Below, in pieces: positions 49,467 to 58,918 of a stretch of 64,000 nucleotides of DNA (position 1 is the stretch's first letter; each line of letters begins with the position of its first letter). The DNA comes from Kribbella steppae. GTDB taxonomy: Bacteria > Actinomycetota > Actinomycetes > Propionibacteriales > Kribbellaceae. Under the pieces are notes generated by a model. It was not told where the DNA came from and made no database searches. It worked only from the letters and a program-made list of their open reading frames with translations. Made by a program: the position numbers and the translations under genes. The stretch is taken from NCBI RefSeq assembly GCF_004342025.1, contig NZ_SLWN01000016.1, forward strand, positions 152,158 to 216,157. Direction: 5' to 3'.

Positions 49467-50144
49467 CTAGCCGATACGTTCCCGGACCGCGGGGGCGAAA
49501 GGGCTCCAGAGGAACCAGGTCGGCAGGGCCCTCAGGAGCCGTGGTGGGCCGGCTAGGGCGACAGTGCCGTCCGCGGTGGCTTGAGCCAGGCTGAGGATGC
49601 CCGAGAAGACCCGCATCAGTTCCACCGGCGCGGTGGTGAGGACGACGTCGGAGTCGAACCCGGGGTGGTCTGTGCACACCGAGGCTTCCATCCGGTCGAG
49701 GATCAGCCAGATCCGGGTCGGGTCGTCGCCGCGGTACTCGAACTCGACGGTGACCCGCTGCCCGGGCAGCTTCTCGAAGTCGACCCGCCGCGACATCCAC
49801 CAGGTCAACGTGACCGGATCGACCTCGCGGGGCTGAGGTTCGCTGAACATCCAGCGCACCGCCCATTCCCCGATCGCCATGATGACGCCCTCGAGGTCAC
49901 GACCGGCCGGGGTGAGCTGGTACTCGTGGCCGCGGGCGACCGGAACCAGCTCCAGCACGCCCTTGCGTTCCAGGTGGTTCAGGCGTTGCTTCAGCAGTGT
50001 GCGGGAGATGCCGGGCAAACCGCGATCGATGTCGTTGAACCGCCGGCTCCCGAGCACGAGTTCGCGCACGATCAGGGGCGTCCAGCGGTCCGCCAGCACC
50101 TCGCTGGCCAGGGCCACGGGACAGTACTGGCCGTAGTCTCGCAT
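49467..50144 (-). CDS. HxlR-type regulator with C-terminal SCP2-like domain
   Basis: This 225-residue protein has an HxlR winged helix-turn-helix (residues ~1-95: CPVALASEVLADRWTPLIVR, LPGISRTLLKQRLNHLERKG, YQLTPAGRDLEGVI). A C-terminal SCP2-like domain (~120-225, RIWLILDRMEASVCTDHPGF) may bind a lipid or other hydrophobic ligand. Cys8 in the YCPVA segment is the position used for redox sensing in some HxlR proteins. It is divergent from the methyltransferase, its likely target. Confidence 0.9.
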   Translation of the reverse strand: MRDYGQYCPVALASEVLADRWTPLIVRELVLGSRRFNDIDRGLPGISRTLLKQRLNHLERKGVLELVPVARGHEYQLTPAGRDLEGVIMAIGEWAVRWMFSEPQPREVDPVTLTWWMSRRVDFEKLPGQRVTVEFEYRGDDPTRIWLILDRMEASVCTDHPGFDSDVVLTTAPVELMRVFSGILSLAQATADGTVALAGPPRLLRALPTWFLWSPFAPAVRERIG

Positions 50145-50255
50145 GGCTCATTGTGCGCCGCGGTCCAGGATGTGTACCAGCTAAGTCCAGAACCAGTACT
50201 AGTGGGTTTCATGGCTCGGCTGGTGCGCTGGACCCCTCACCACAGGAGGGGAACC

Positions 50256-51113
50256 ATGACCGTCACTTTCGACCCGAAGGTCTACAAGCAGACCACGCGA
50301 GCGCAGTGGGAGGACGCCGCGGAGGCCTGGCACCGCTGGGGCCCGACCATCGAGGACTGGCTCGGCGACGCCACTGCGGCCATGCTCGACGCGGCCGGCA
50401 TCGGCGCCGGGGACCGCGTCCTCGATGTGGCCGCCGGCGCAGGCGGCCAGACCGTCGCCGCGGCACGATTGGCCGGACCCAGCGGGCACGTGCTCGCGAC
50501 CGACATCTCGCCCGCCATCCTCGGGTACGCCGCCCGGCTCGCCGCCGAGGCCGGAGTGTCGACGGTGGACACGCTGGAGGCCGACGGCGAGGACCTGTCC
50601 GGGCTCGACGAGGGCAGCTTCGACGCCGCCATCTCCCGCGTCGGCCTGATCTACTTCCCGGACCAGCAGGCTGCTCTGGGCGGCATCCACCGAGCGCTCC
50701 GACCGGGTGGGAGATTCTCCGCGGTCGTCTACTCGACCCCGGACCGCAACGGCTTCTTCTCGATCCCGGTCGGCATCATCCGCCGCCGAGCCGAGCTCCC
50801 GCCGCCGGCACCCGGCCAGCCTGGTCCGTTCAGCCTAGGGGGCCCGGGCGTCGCCGAGCAGGCCTTCACCACGGCCGGGTTCCACGACATCACCGTGGAC
50901 GTCGTGCCGTCGCCGGTCCGGCTGCCCACCGCCGCCGACTGCGTCCGCTTCGAACGCGAATCCTTCGGCGCCCTCCATCAGATGCTGTCGAGCCTCGACG
51001 AGGCCGGCCGGGCCGCAGCCTGGCAGGAGATCACCGACCAACTGACCCAGTTCGAAGCCCCAACCGGCTTCGCCGGCCCCTGCGAGATGCTCGTAGTCAC
51101 CGGCACCCGCTGA
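50256..51113 (+). CDS. SAM-dependent methyltransferase
   Basis: This 285-residue class I methyltransferase has the SAM motif I VLDVAAGAGGQTVAAARLAG, motif post I VLATDISPAILGYAAR, FDAAISRVGLIYFPD and the ALRPGGRFSAVVYS block. The substrate is unknown; the family (UbiE/Methyltransf_25) includes small-molecule and lipid modifiers. The SD AGGAGGGG lies 4-5 nt before ATG 50256. It is divergent from the HxlR regulator across 111 nt. Confidence 0.9.
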   Translation: MTVTFDPKVYKQTTRAQWEDAAEAWHRWGPTIEDWLGDATAAMLDAAGIGAGDRVLDVAAGAGGQTVAAARLAGPSGHVLATDISPAILGYAARLAAEAGVSTVDTLEADGEDLSGLDEGSFDAAISRVGLIYFPDQQAALGGIHRALRPGGRFSAVVYSTPDRNGFFSIPVGIIRRRAELPPPAPGQPGPFSLGGPGVAEQAFTTAGFHDITVDVVPSPVRLPTAADCVRFERESFGALHQMLSSLDEAGRAAAWQEITDQLTQFEAPTGFAGPCEMLVVTGTR

Positions 51114-51115
51114 GC

Positions 51116-51150
51116 ATCCCCGCCCCCGAGCCAAGCGAGGGGGCGGGGAT
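51116..51150. terminator. 12-bp hairpin between convergent genes
   Basis: ATCCCCGCCCCC and GGGGGCGGGGAT pair perfectly around an 11-nt loop. It starts 2 nt after the methyltransferase stop and ends 4 nt before the convergent stop. The plus strand continues CCCTTTAT. It can stop transcripts from both sides. Confidence 0.8.
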
Positions 51151-51154
51151 CCCT

Positions 51155-52465
51155 TTATCCCTTGAACTTCTTGACCGCAGCGACCAACTGGGGAGCCGTC
51201 TTCCCGGTGTGCTTCTTGAGGATGGCGGCGTACGCCTTCTGGCTCGTACTGTGTCTGGCCAGGTCCGTGTAGAGCGCCGCCACCCCCTTCTCCCCCAGTT
51301 CGTCGACCAGGTACGCCGTGACCCACCAGCTCTGCCCGTACGACCGATCCCCCGCGGCGTCGAACTCGGCCTGCGTCGGGAGCACCTTCATCGACGACAG
51401 GTACTTGGTCCGGACCGTCTTGCGATAGGGGTCGACAGTCCAGTGCGGATCGTCCTCGATCGACGCACAACGGACGTACTCCGCAATCCCCTCGACCAAC
51501 CAGATCGGGGTCTTGATCCCCAGCTGGAGCGTCGCGACATGCGTCATCTCGTGCACCAGCAGATCCTGGTCCAGCTTCGACCGCACGGCCGGGTTGACGA
51601 CGATCCGGCTGCTCACCGGTGGTACCGACTTCTCCGCCCACGGATCACCGTCGTACAGCGAGACCGCCTTGGCCGCGATCGTCCAGCCGTAGCCGCTGCC
51701 CGCGGTCCAGACCGTCGCCATCACCCGCGGCTCGGACATCGCGACCACCATCACCGCGCCGCTCCACGGTCGCCGCCAGTGCCGCTGCACACCGTCGACC
51801 GCGCCCTGGGACACCTTGGCGATCTTCTGGCCGAGAGCCGGCTCGCCCTTGTCGACGACCACGAGCACCTTGCCCTTCCGGATCACCGAGATCTCCTGGA
51901 AATCCCACGGCTGCCGATGTCCGTCCGGACTCAGCGTCTCCTCGATCGCGCTGTCGTCGACCAGGACCCACGCGCCGCCGCGCTGGACGAAGGCGTAGCC
52001 CAGATCGGTCTGCACCGGCTTCCGGTCCAGGCCGGCGAGCTGGTACCGCATCATCACCCGGGTCGAGAAGGTCTCCGCGCCGTACTTGGCGATCAGCACC
52101 TTCGACGGCCGCTCGTCCGCGACGAAGTACTTCAGCGCGGTGAACTCGAACTTGCGCAGGTTGGTGAACAGCATCCGCTGCCGCGCGACCAGCCGCGGCT
52201 GCTTCGGGTCGACGACCGCGAGGAAGCCCTTCAGATCACCCTTCAGCACCGCGGTGGAGCGCTTCGCGAGCGCCGCGTCGACCGCGGTCTTCCGGGCCGC
52301 CCGCTGCGTGTCGGTCAGCTGTCCCGGCGTCGCAGTGGCCTTGATCGCCGCCGCACTGCTGCCGACCGCCGAGCCACCCTGCTGCAGGCGTACGGCGACC
52401 ACTCCGGCCGTGCCCGCCAGCACCAACGCGGCGGCACCCGCGAAAAGACGTCGCGGGTGCTTCAT
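51155..52465 (-). CDS. Membrane-anchored HExxH protein, paralogue 1
   Basis: This 436-residue exported protein has an N-terminal basic segment and one hydrophobic helix (~8-27), then a domain of about 250 residues with LRKFEF, DLGYAFVQRGGAWVLVDD and QPWDFQEISVI, and a C-terminal zincin-like site. HEMTH (305-309) plus Glu325 in LVEGIAEY give HExxH-x15-E, the pattern of gluzincin peptidases. It is probably a secreted zinc peptidase, but activity is unproven. It is last in a minus-strand run after the permease gene and is clearly related to the products of 54074-55444 and 55526-56869. Confidence 0.85.
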   Translation of the reverse strand: MKHPRRLFAGAAALVLAGTAGVVAVRLQQGGSAVGSSAAAIKATATPGQLTDTQRAARKTAVDAALAKRSTAVLKGDLKGFLAVVDPKQPRLVARQRMLFTNLRKFEFTALKYFVADERPSKVLIAKYGAETFSTRVMMRYQLAGLDRKPVQTDLGYAFVQRGGAWVLVDDSAIEETLSPDGHRQPWDFQEISVIRKGKVLVVVDKGEPALGQKIAKVSQGAVDGVQRHWRRPWSGAVMVVAMSEPRVMATVWTAGSGYGWTIAAKAVSLYDGDPWAEKSVPPVSSRIVVNPAVRSKLDQDLLVHEMTHVATLQLGIKTPIWLVEGIAEYVRCASIEDDPHWTVDPYRKTVRTKYLSSMKVLPTQAEFDAAGDRSYGQSWWVTAYLVDELGEKGVAALYTDLARHSTSQKAYAAILKKHTGKTAPQLVAAVKKFKG

Positions 52466-52522
52466 CAGATCCCCTCCAGTGGTCGGCTGACGGATAGTAC
52501 CGCCAGCCGACCCCAGAGTGGA

Positions 52523-54004
52523 CTAGGCCCGCGTGCTTTCGCCGGTGCGTTCTTCCACGCCGACGCGGCTCCTGCGGTAGCCGTAGACGAAGTAGACCAC
52601 GAAGCCGAGCGCCATCCAGATCGCGAACCGCAGCCAGGTCTCCAGCGACAGGTTCAGCATCAGGTAGACGCAGATCAGCGCGGCCAGGATCGGGATCACC
52701 GGGTTGCCCGGCACCCGGAACGAGCGCTTGATGTCCGGCCGGCTCCTGCGCAGCAGCGGAACGGCGATCGAGACCAGGGTGAACGCGGCCAGCGTGCCGA
52801 TGTTCACCATCTCCTCGAGTTTGCCGATCGGGGTGAGCCCGGCCACGAGCGCGACCAGGATGCCGATCCCGATGGTGAGGCGGTACGGCGTACCCCACTT
52901 GCGATGCGTCTTGCCGAGCTCACGCGGCATCAGGTGGTCGCGGCTCATCGCGAACACGACCCGGGCGGCGCCGATCATCAGCGTCAGCACCACCGTGGTC
53001 AGACCGGCCACCGCACCGGCGGAGATCAGCGTCGCGAAGCCCGGCCGACCGACCGACCGGAACGCCTCGGCCAGCGCCGCCTCGCTGTTGATGTCGGAGT
53101 AGTGGATCATGCCGGTGATCACGATGCAGACCAGCACGTACAGCACAGTGCAGATCGCCAGCGAGCCGATGATGCCGCGGGGCAGATCGCGCTGCGGGTT
53201 CTTCGCCTCCTCGGCGGTGGTCGCGACCACGTCGAACCCGATGAACGCGAAGAACACCAGCGAAGCGCCGGACACGATGCCCATCACACCGAACGTCGAC
53301 GGCGCGATGCCGAACAGCGCCTGGAACAGCGGTGTGGTGATCGTGACCTCACCGCTCTCGGTCGGCACGCTCGGCGGGATGAACGGCGTCAGGTTCGAGC
53401 CCTTGACGTAGAACAGGCCGGCGATGATCACGAACAGCACCACGAACAGCTTGATCGCGACCAGTACCAGGTTGACCCGCAGCGACTCCTTGATCCCGAT
53501 CGTCGCCAGCGTCGCCAGGACGACGACCAGCAGCATCGCCAGCACGTTCACGCTGCTATCCGGCCCGATCGACTCGGGCCAGCCCAATCCGATCTGTTCG
53601 AGGAACAAGGCGGCGTACGTCGACCAGCCCTGGGCCACCACGCTTGCGCCGAGCATCAACTCGAGCAGCAGGTCCCAGCCGATGATCCAGGCGAAGATCT
53701 CACCGAGGGAGAAGTACGAGAACGTGTACGCCGATCCCGACACCGGCACCGTGGAGGAGAACTCGGCGTAGCACAGCGCGGCCAGGGCACAACAGATGGC
53801 GGCGAGGACGAACGAGATCGCGATCCCCGGCCCGGCGTACGTCTTCGCCGCCCGGCCGGTGAGGGTGAAGATGCCGGCACCGATGATGACGCCGATACCG
53901 AAGACCGTCAGATCAAGGGCGGTGAGGCGTTTCTTGAGCTGGTACTCCGGCTCATCGGTGTCCGCGATCGACTGCTCGATCGTCTTCTTCCGCAACAGAC
54001 TCAT
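52523..54004 (-). CDS. APC-family amino-acid permease
   Basis: This 493-residue transporter has about 13 membrane helices. The cationic-amino-acid type signature is present: LTVFGIGVIIGAGIFTLTGR at the start, YAEFSSTVPVSGSAYTFSY and GWDLLLELMLGASVVAQGW next. The C-terminus after the last helix is short and basic. It probably imports amino acids; the substrate is not certain. It separates HExxH paralogues 1 and 2 in the same transcriptional direction. Confidence 0.93.
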   Translation of the reverse strand: MSLLRKKTIEQSIADTDEPEYQLKKRLTALDLTVFGIGVIIGAGIFTLTGRAAKTYAGPGIAISFVLAAICCALAALCYAEFSSTVPVSGSAYTFSYFSLGEIFAWIIGWDLLLELMLGASVVAQGWSTYAALFLEQIGLGWPESIGPDSSVNVLAMLLVVVLATLATIGIKESLRVNLVLVAIKLFVVLFVIIAGLFYVKGSNLTPFIPPSVPTESGEVTITTPLFQALFGIAPSTFGVMGIVSGASLVFFAFIGFDVVATTAEEAKNPQRDLPRGIIGSLAICTVLYVLVCIVITGMIHYSDINSEAALAEAFRSVGRPGFATLISAGAVAGLTTVVLTLMIGAARVVFAMSRDHLMPRELGKTHRKWGTPYRLTIGIGILVALVAGLTPIGKLEEMVNIGTLAAFTLVSIAVPLLRRSRPDIKRSFRVPGNPVIPILAALICVYLMLNLSLETWLRFAIWMALGFVVYFVYGYRRSRVGVEERTGESTRA

Positions 54005-54073
54005 CTGCGCCTCCTCGCAATGGACGGAATCATTCGAGATTGCCCCTCTGACACCGCGAGGTCAAACCGCCAC

Positions 54074-55444
54074 TCAGCGTTGCGGCTGGTAGGTCTTGAG
54101 TGATGTCCACAACGTCACTTCGTTGAGGCCGGTGCGGCTGAACAGGATCCGATCCCGGGACGCCTGGTCGATGCCGTGCATCGCCATGTCCTCGTACAGC
54201 TCCTCGACCTTCTCGAGTCCGAGCCGCCGGACCAGGAACCGTACGGCGAGCCAACTGACGCCGTACACGTCCGCGCTGTTCTGGTAGAAGCCCGCATCAC
54301 TCGGCAGCGAGGACAGCGCCGGTAAGGCGTCGTCGATGACCTCCTGCTCCCACTTGCCGACCTCGCCCGGACCGCTGATCGCCTCGATCCCCCGCCACGA
54401 CACGTACTCCGCCGCACCCTCGGCCAGCCACAGCGGCTCGTAGCCGCCCAGGTCGGCCGTGGCCACGTGGGTGATCTCGTGCGACAGCAGAATCTCGTCG
54501 ACCCGGTCGCGCTCGTTCGGATTGACCACGATGTACGCGCCGGCCACGGTGCCGTCGGCGGTGTCCTGACCTGGCAGCGAGGAGAACGTCGATCCCGCGC
54601 TCGCGGCCGACTCGATGTCCTCGTCGGCGAACCGGGCATCGCGCACGTCGGTCTCGTCCAGCGCGATCAGGAAGACCGACCCACGCCACTTCCGCGGCCA
54701 GTATGCAGTCACCTGGCTCAGCGCCTCGGTCGCCTCGGCAACGATCGACCGGCCGCGCTTGGTGTCGCCCTGCTCCACCACCGCCAGCACCCGCGGAGCC
54801 CGGTGTACCTCGATCCGGCCGAGGTCCCAGGCCTCCTGGTGCGCACCTGGCCCGAGGTCCTTGTCGAGGTCGTCGTCATCCGTGAGCACCCAGCGGCCGC
54901 GCACGTTGATGAAGGTGTAGCCGAGCTCGGAGGTGACGGGCGTCAGGTCGACCTTGGGGATCTGGTAGCGCATCAGGATCCGGACCAGGTACGTCGTCCG
55001 CCCGTGAGACTTGGCCACGGCCGGGTCGAATCGCTCCTCGGCCTGGCTGTAGCCGAGTTCGGTGAAGCCGATCTCGACCAGGTTCGCGAACAGCACCTTC
55101 TGCTCGGCCCGGAGCGACCGGTCGGCCGGGTCGATGTCCTGCAGGAACAACGCCTCGTTGACGGTCTGCACGGCCTGGGCCCGGCGGAGCAGGATCGTGT
55201 CGATGGCGACCCGGCGGGCGGCGATCGCGGCGGCAGTCTTCGACGGTTTGGTGGCCTGGGTCGGGCCAGGCGCGGTCTGCGTCGCGGTGGACCTGGCCCG
55301 GGCATCCCGTTCCCGGTCTTCAACGGTGTAGACCACGCCACCCGAGACGAGCGCGACCGCCACCAGCAGCCCCACCCACCGGCGAGGCCCATGGGGCGAA
55401 TCCTGAGCGCCTGGCGGTTCGGCGCTAGGGGTGGTCACACTCAC
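54074..55444 (-). CDS. Membrane-anchored HExxH protein, paralogue 2
   Basis: This 456-residue paralogue has a single N-terminal helix (~23-40). The middle domain shares SELGYTFINVRGRWVLTDD and AHQEAWDLGRIEV with its relatives. The zinc-site motif is HEITH (322-326) with Glu342 in LAEGAAEY, the same x15 spacing as paralogue 1. The active-site segment ATADLGGYEPLW follows HEITH. GTG 55444 has GGAGGA 10 nt upstream. It starts 81 nt after the stop of paralogue 3. Confidence 0.85.
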   Translation of the reverse strand: MSVTTPSAEPPGAQDSPHGPRRWVGLLVAVALVSGGVVYTVEDRERDARARSTATQTAPGPTQATKPSKTAAAIAARRVAIDTILLRRAQAVQTVNEALFLQDIDPADRSLRAEQKVLFANLVEIGFTELGYSQAEERFDPAVAKSHGRTTYLVRILMRYQIPKVDLTPVTSELGYTFINVRGRWVLTDDDDLDKDLGPGAHQEAWDLGRIEVHRAPRVLAVVEQGDTKRGRSIVAEATEALSQVTAYWPRKWRGSVFLIALDETDVRDARFADEDIESAASAGSTFSSLPGQDTADGTVAGAYIVVNPNERDRVDEILLSHEITHVATADLGGYEPLWLAEGAAEYVSWRGIEAISGPGEVGKWEQEVIDDALPALSSLPSDAGFYQNSADVYGVSWLAVRFLVRRLGLEKVEELYEDMAMHGIDQASRDRILFSRTGLNEVTLWTSLKTYQPQR

Positions 55445-55525
55445 GTCGGGTCATTCCTCCGAGTACCCGTCTGTCACAGCCCGGCTACCCTACTCGGTTC
55501 CCCGGATTCCACCACCGACACGCCG

Positions 55526-56869
55526 TTAAGCGTCGGCCGCCTTGAGGACCTTGAAGAGATCGGCTTCGGTCATGCCGACGTGCTCGAGCATGATCCGGTC
55601 CCGCTCGGGCTGGGTCGAGCCGAGGGCCGCCATCTCCTGGTAGAGCGTGCCGACCTCGGTCCCGCCGAAGCGCTCGAAGAGATAGTCGACGGCCAGCCAG
55701 GACAGCGGATACGAGCTGTCGGACTGCTGGAAGAACACTGCGTCGGCGGGCAGATTCTTCGCCTTGACCAGGTACTTCGTCCTGACTTCCTGCCGGTACT
55801 TGTCGAGCGCGAGGTTGTCCGCACCATCCATCGGCAGGAACTCGACGTACGTCGCCGCGCCCTCGACCAGCCAGCGCGGGGCATGGGCGCCGTACGGGGC
55901 GGTCGCGACATGGGTGAACTCGTGCGCGAGCGTGCGGGCGTCCACCTTCGCGCGGTTGCGCGGGTTGATGACGACGTACGAGTCCGCCCGCTGCCCCTCG
56001 CCGTTGACCTCACCGGGCAGCGTGCGGTACACCCAGGTCGCCATCGCGATCGCGTCCTCGGCGTTCTTCGGCGCGGTGTAGTCGGCGCCGCGGACGATCT
56101 TGTCGTCGAGTGCGATCACCACGCCGGCGCCGTTCCAGCCGCCCGGCCAACTCCTCGTCACCGCCTTCACCGCGCTGCTCGCCTTGCCGAGGAGGCTGTT
56201 CGCGAGAGCGTCCTGACCGTTCTCGACGACCACGAGGACCCGAGGTGCGCGTTTGACCAGCACCGCGCCGGTGTCCCAGGCCTCCTGGTGCGAGCCGCGC
56301 GGCAGCCGCTTGTCGAGGTCGGTGTCCGACACCAGCATCCAGCCGCCGTCCGGGCGCTCGGTGAAGGTGTAGCCGAGCATCGCCCGGACGGGTACGGCGT
56401 CGATGCCGCGGATCTGATACGTCATCGCGATCGCGACCAGGTACGTCGACGGGCCGTACTTCTGCGTGACGGCTTCGTCGTACTGCTGGCCCAACTGCTG
56501 GTAGACGAGCCGGGCGAACCCGAACTGGCGCAGGTTCGCGAACAGGTTTCGCTGCCGGGTGACGAGGCTCTTGTTCCCGGCGTCCACGTCGGCGAGGAAC
56601 GCGGCCTGGTTGTCCTGGAGCACAGCCTGGGCGCGCTTGCTGAGCACCTGGTTCACGGCCGCGGCACGAGCGGCCAGATCGATGTCCGGCGTACTAGGTG
56701 CTGTCTTGTCGGAGCCGGCGGCACGGTCGCTCGACTGGTGCAGAGCGAGACCGCCGGCGACCGCGACGACCACGAGAACCAGGGAGATCAGCAGCGGCCA
56801 GATCCGGGTGCCTTTGGCCGCCGCGTGCCTTCTTCTCGGGGGCGACGAGTGCCGCCCCGACCCGGTCAC
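55526..56869 (-). CDS. Membrane-anchored HExxH protein, paralogue 3
   Basis: This 447-residue paralogue has a basic N-terminus and one helix (~24-44, PLLISLVLVVVAVAGGLAL). The shared middle domain reads AMLGYTFTERPDGGWMLVSD and SHQEAWDTGAVLV. The zinc-site motif is HEFTH (316-320) with Glu336 in LVEGAATY, again x15. The usual EGxAxY ends in ATY here, as EGAAEY does in paralogue 2. GTG 56869 begins 9 nt after the dxs stop, so it is likely co-transcribed with dxs. Confidence 0.85.
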   Translation of the reverse strand: MTGSGRHSSPPRRRHAAAKGTRIWPLLISLVLVVVAVAGGLALHQSSDRAAGSDKTAPSTPDIDLAARAAAVNQVLSKRAQAVLQDNQAAFLADVDAGNKSLVTRQRNLFANLRQFGFARLVYQQLGQQYDEAVTQKYGPSTYLVAIAMTYQIRGIDAVPVRAMLGYTFTERPDGGWMLVSDTDLDKRLPRGSHQEAWDTGAVLVKRAPRVLVVVENGQDALANSLLGKASSAVKAVTRSWPGGWNGAGVVIALDDKIVRGADYTAPKNAEDAIAMATWVYRTLPGEVNGEGQRADSYVVINPRNRAKVDARTLAHEFTHVATAPYGAHAPRWLVEGAATYVEFLPMDGADNLALDKYRQEVRTKYLVKAKNLPADAVFFQQSDSSYPLSWLAVDYLFERFGGTEVGTLYQEMAALGSTQPERDRIMLEHVGMTEADLFKVLKAADA

Positions 56870-56878
56870 GGGGCCGGC

Positions 56879-58771
56879 TCAGGCGCCGCCCGGCCGGCCG
56901 CTTGCCGGGTCGGGCTCGTGCATCGCATCACCGGAGTGCTGTGCGATCAGCTCGGTGATGTCCCGGGCCAGCTCCTGGCCGGTCAGCCCGATCTCCTGCA
57001 GTACAGCGGGACGCTTGGCGTGATCGAGGAACCGCTGCGGGATGCCGAAGTCGCGGACCGGCGTCGTCACCCCTGCGTCGCGGAGCGCCTGCGCGATCAT
57101 CGACCCACAGCCACCGGCCCGGCCGTTGTCCTCGATGGTGACGACGAACTTGAACTTCGCCGCCAGCTCGACCAGCTTCGGGTCGACCGGCTTGACCCAC
57201 CGCGGGTCGACGACGGTCACGCCGAAGCCCTGCGCCTCCAGCCGGTGTGCCACGTCCATCGCCGTGGCAGCCATCGCGCCGATGCCGACGAGCAAGACGT
57301 CGGTGCCGGCGCGCTCGAGGACGTCGAGCTCGCCGATCCGCTCGATCGCCTCGATGTCCGGGAACACCTCGCCCTTGGCATACCGCAGTACGGTCGGGGC
57401 GTCGGACACGTCGACCGCCTCGTTGAGCAACTCCTCGAGCCGCTTGCCGTCGCGCGGCGCGGCGAGCCGGAGCCCTGGGACGAGCTGCAGGATCGACATG
57501 TCCCACATGCCGTTGTGGCTCGGGCCGTCGTCACCGGTGACACCCGCGCGGTCGAGCACGAAGGTGACGCCGCACTTGTGCAACGCGACGTCGAGCAGCA
57601 GCTGGTCGAACGCCCGGTTGAGGAACGTCGCGTAGAGGCCGACGACCGGGTGCAGACCGCCCATCGCCAGACCGGCCGCGCTCGTCACCGCGTGCTGCTC
57701 GGCGATGCCGACGTCGAAGATCCGGTCCGGGAACTCCTTCGCGAACGCCGCCAGGCCGGTCGGGTGCAGCATCGCCGCGGTGATCGCGACCACGTCCGGG
57801 CGGCGGTGGCCGATCCGGACCATCTCGTCGGACAACACGTCGGTCCAGCCGCGCGGCTTGTTCGCCGGCCGGATCTGGTGGAAGTTGTCCTCCTCGTCCT
57901 GCTCGGCGGCGGCGTACCCGAAGCCCTTCTGGGTCACTGCGTGCACGATCACCGGACCGCCGAACGCCTTCGCGTTGCGGAGCGCGTCCTCCATCGCCTG
58001 ACGGTCATGCCCGTTGATGGGACCGACGTACTTGAGGCCGAGATCCTCGAACATGCCCTGCGGGGCGAGCATGTCCTTCAGCCCCTTCTTCACCCCGTGC
58101 AGCACCTCGTACATCGGCGGGCCGACGAGCGGCGTACGCCCGAGGTTCTTCTTGATCAGTTCGAGGATCTTCTCGTACCGCGGGTTGGTGCGCAGGCTGG
58201 TCAGGTGCGTGGCCAGGCCGCCGACGGTCGGGCTGTAGGAGCGGCCGTTGTCGTTGACGATGATGACGAGCTTGAGGTCCTTGGCGGCGGCGATGTTGTT
58301 CAGCGCCTCCCAGGCCATTCCGCCAGTGAGGCCGCCGTCACCGATCAGCGCGACGACGTGCCGGTCCTCTTTGCGCAGCCGGTACGCCTTGGCCAGGCCG
58401 TCGGCGTACGACAGTGCGGTCGAGGCGTGACTGTTCTCGACGATGTCGTGCTCGGACTCTGCCCGGTCCGGGTAGCCGCTCAGGCCGCCCTGCTGACGGA
58501 GCGTGTCGAACTTGGGCGCCCTGCCGGTGAGCAGCTTGTGGACGTAGGTCTGGTGACCGGTGTCGTAGACGAGGCGGTCCGTCGGCGAGTCGAACACCCG
58601 GTGCATCGCCATGGTGATCTCGACCATGCCCAGGTTCGGACCCAGGTGGCCGCCGGTCCGCGACACGGTTTCGACCAGCACATCCCGGATCTCGGCCGCG
58701 AGATCGGTGAGCTGCTGACCGGTCAGCTTCTTGAGGTCCGCCGGCCCTCCGACCGTCTCCAGCACGCGCAT
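56879..58771 (-). CDS. dxs: 1-deoxy-D-xylulose-5-phosphate synthase
   Basis: It makes DXP from pyruvate and glyceraldehyde 3-phosphate with thiamine diphosphate, the first step of the MEP isoprenoid route. The 630-residue protein has SRTGGHLGPNLGMVE, the ThDP motif LIGDGGLTGGMAWEALNN, the DRAGVTGDDGPSHNG loop and RYAKGEVFP. ATG 58771 has GGAGGAG at ideal spacing; the open frame continues upstream but lacks a family-like start. It leads a run with the HExxH genes and the permease. Confidence 0.96.
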   Translation of the reverse strand: MRVLETVGGPADLKKLTGQQLTDLAAEIRDVLVETVSRTGGHLGPNLGMVEITMAMHRVFDSPTDRLVYDTGHQTYVHKLLTGRAPKFDTLRQQGGLSGYPDRAESEHDIVENSHASTALSYADGLAKAYRLRKEDRHVVALIGDGGLTGGMAWEALNNIAAAKDLKLVIIVNDNGRSYSPTVGGLATHLTSLRTNPRYEKILELIKKNLGRTPLVGPPMYEVLHGVKKGLKDMLAPQGMFEDLGLKYVGPINGHDRQAMEDALRNAKAFGGPVIVHAVTQKGFGYAAAEQDEEDNFHQIRPANKPRGWTDVLSDEMVRIGHRRPDVVAITAAMLHPTGLAAFAKEFPDRIFDVGIAEQHAVTSAAGLAMGGLHPVVGLYATFLNRAFDQLLLDVALHKCGVTFVLDRAGVTGDDGPSHNGMWDMSILQLVPGLRLAAPRDGKRLEELLNEAVDVSDAPTVLRYAKGEVFPDIEAIERIGELDVLERAGTDVLLVGIGAMAATAMDVAHRLEAQGFGVTVVDPRWVKPVDPKLVELAAKFKFVVTIEDNGRAGGCGSMIAQALRDAGVTTPVRDFGIPQRFLDHAKRPAVLQEIGLTGQELARDITELIAQHSGDAMHEPDPASGRPGGA

Positions 58772-58905
58772 CGAGCTCCTCCCGCCGGTCGTCCTCGAAT
58801 GCTTGAGTCTATGCACCCCGTGCCCGGTTTCCGAACTCACAAGGGCTCTCGGGGGAATCTCACACTCCAAGACGTCCACTCGGACTGGTTAGTTCGGTCT
58901 TCACC

Positions 58906-58911
58906 TACAGT
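58906..58911 (+). promoter_or_regulatory. Leaderless -10 (TACAGT) for the first DUF402 gene
   Basis: TACAGT fits TAnnnT and ends 7 nt before ATG 58919. There is no SD site, so the mRNA is probably leaderless. No clear -35 lies 17 nt upstream. Confidence 0.45.
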
Positions 58912-58918
58912 AATCGGC

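Noticed and set aside
50190..50215. AACC...GGGTT / ACTAGT symmetry in the HxlR gap as an operator
   Set aside because: Only the central 6 bp are symmetrical; the flanks do not pair. The region may hold an operator, but this signal is not enough.
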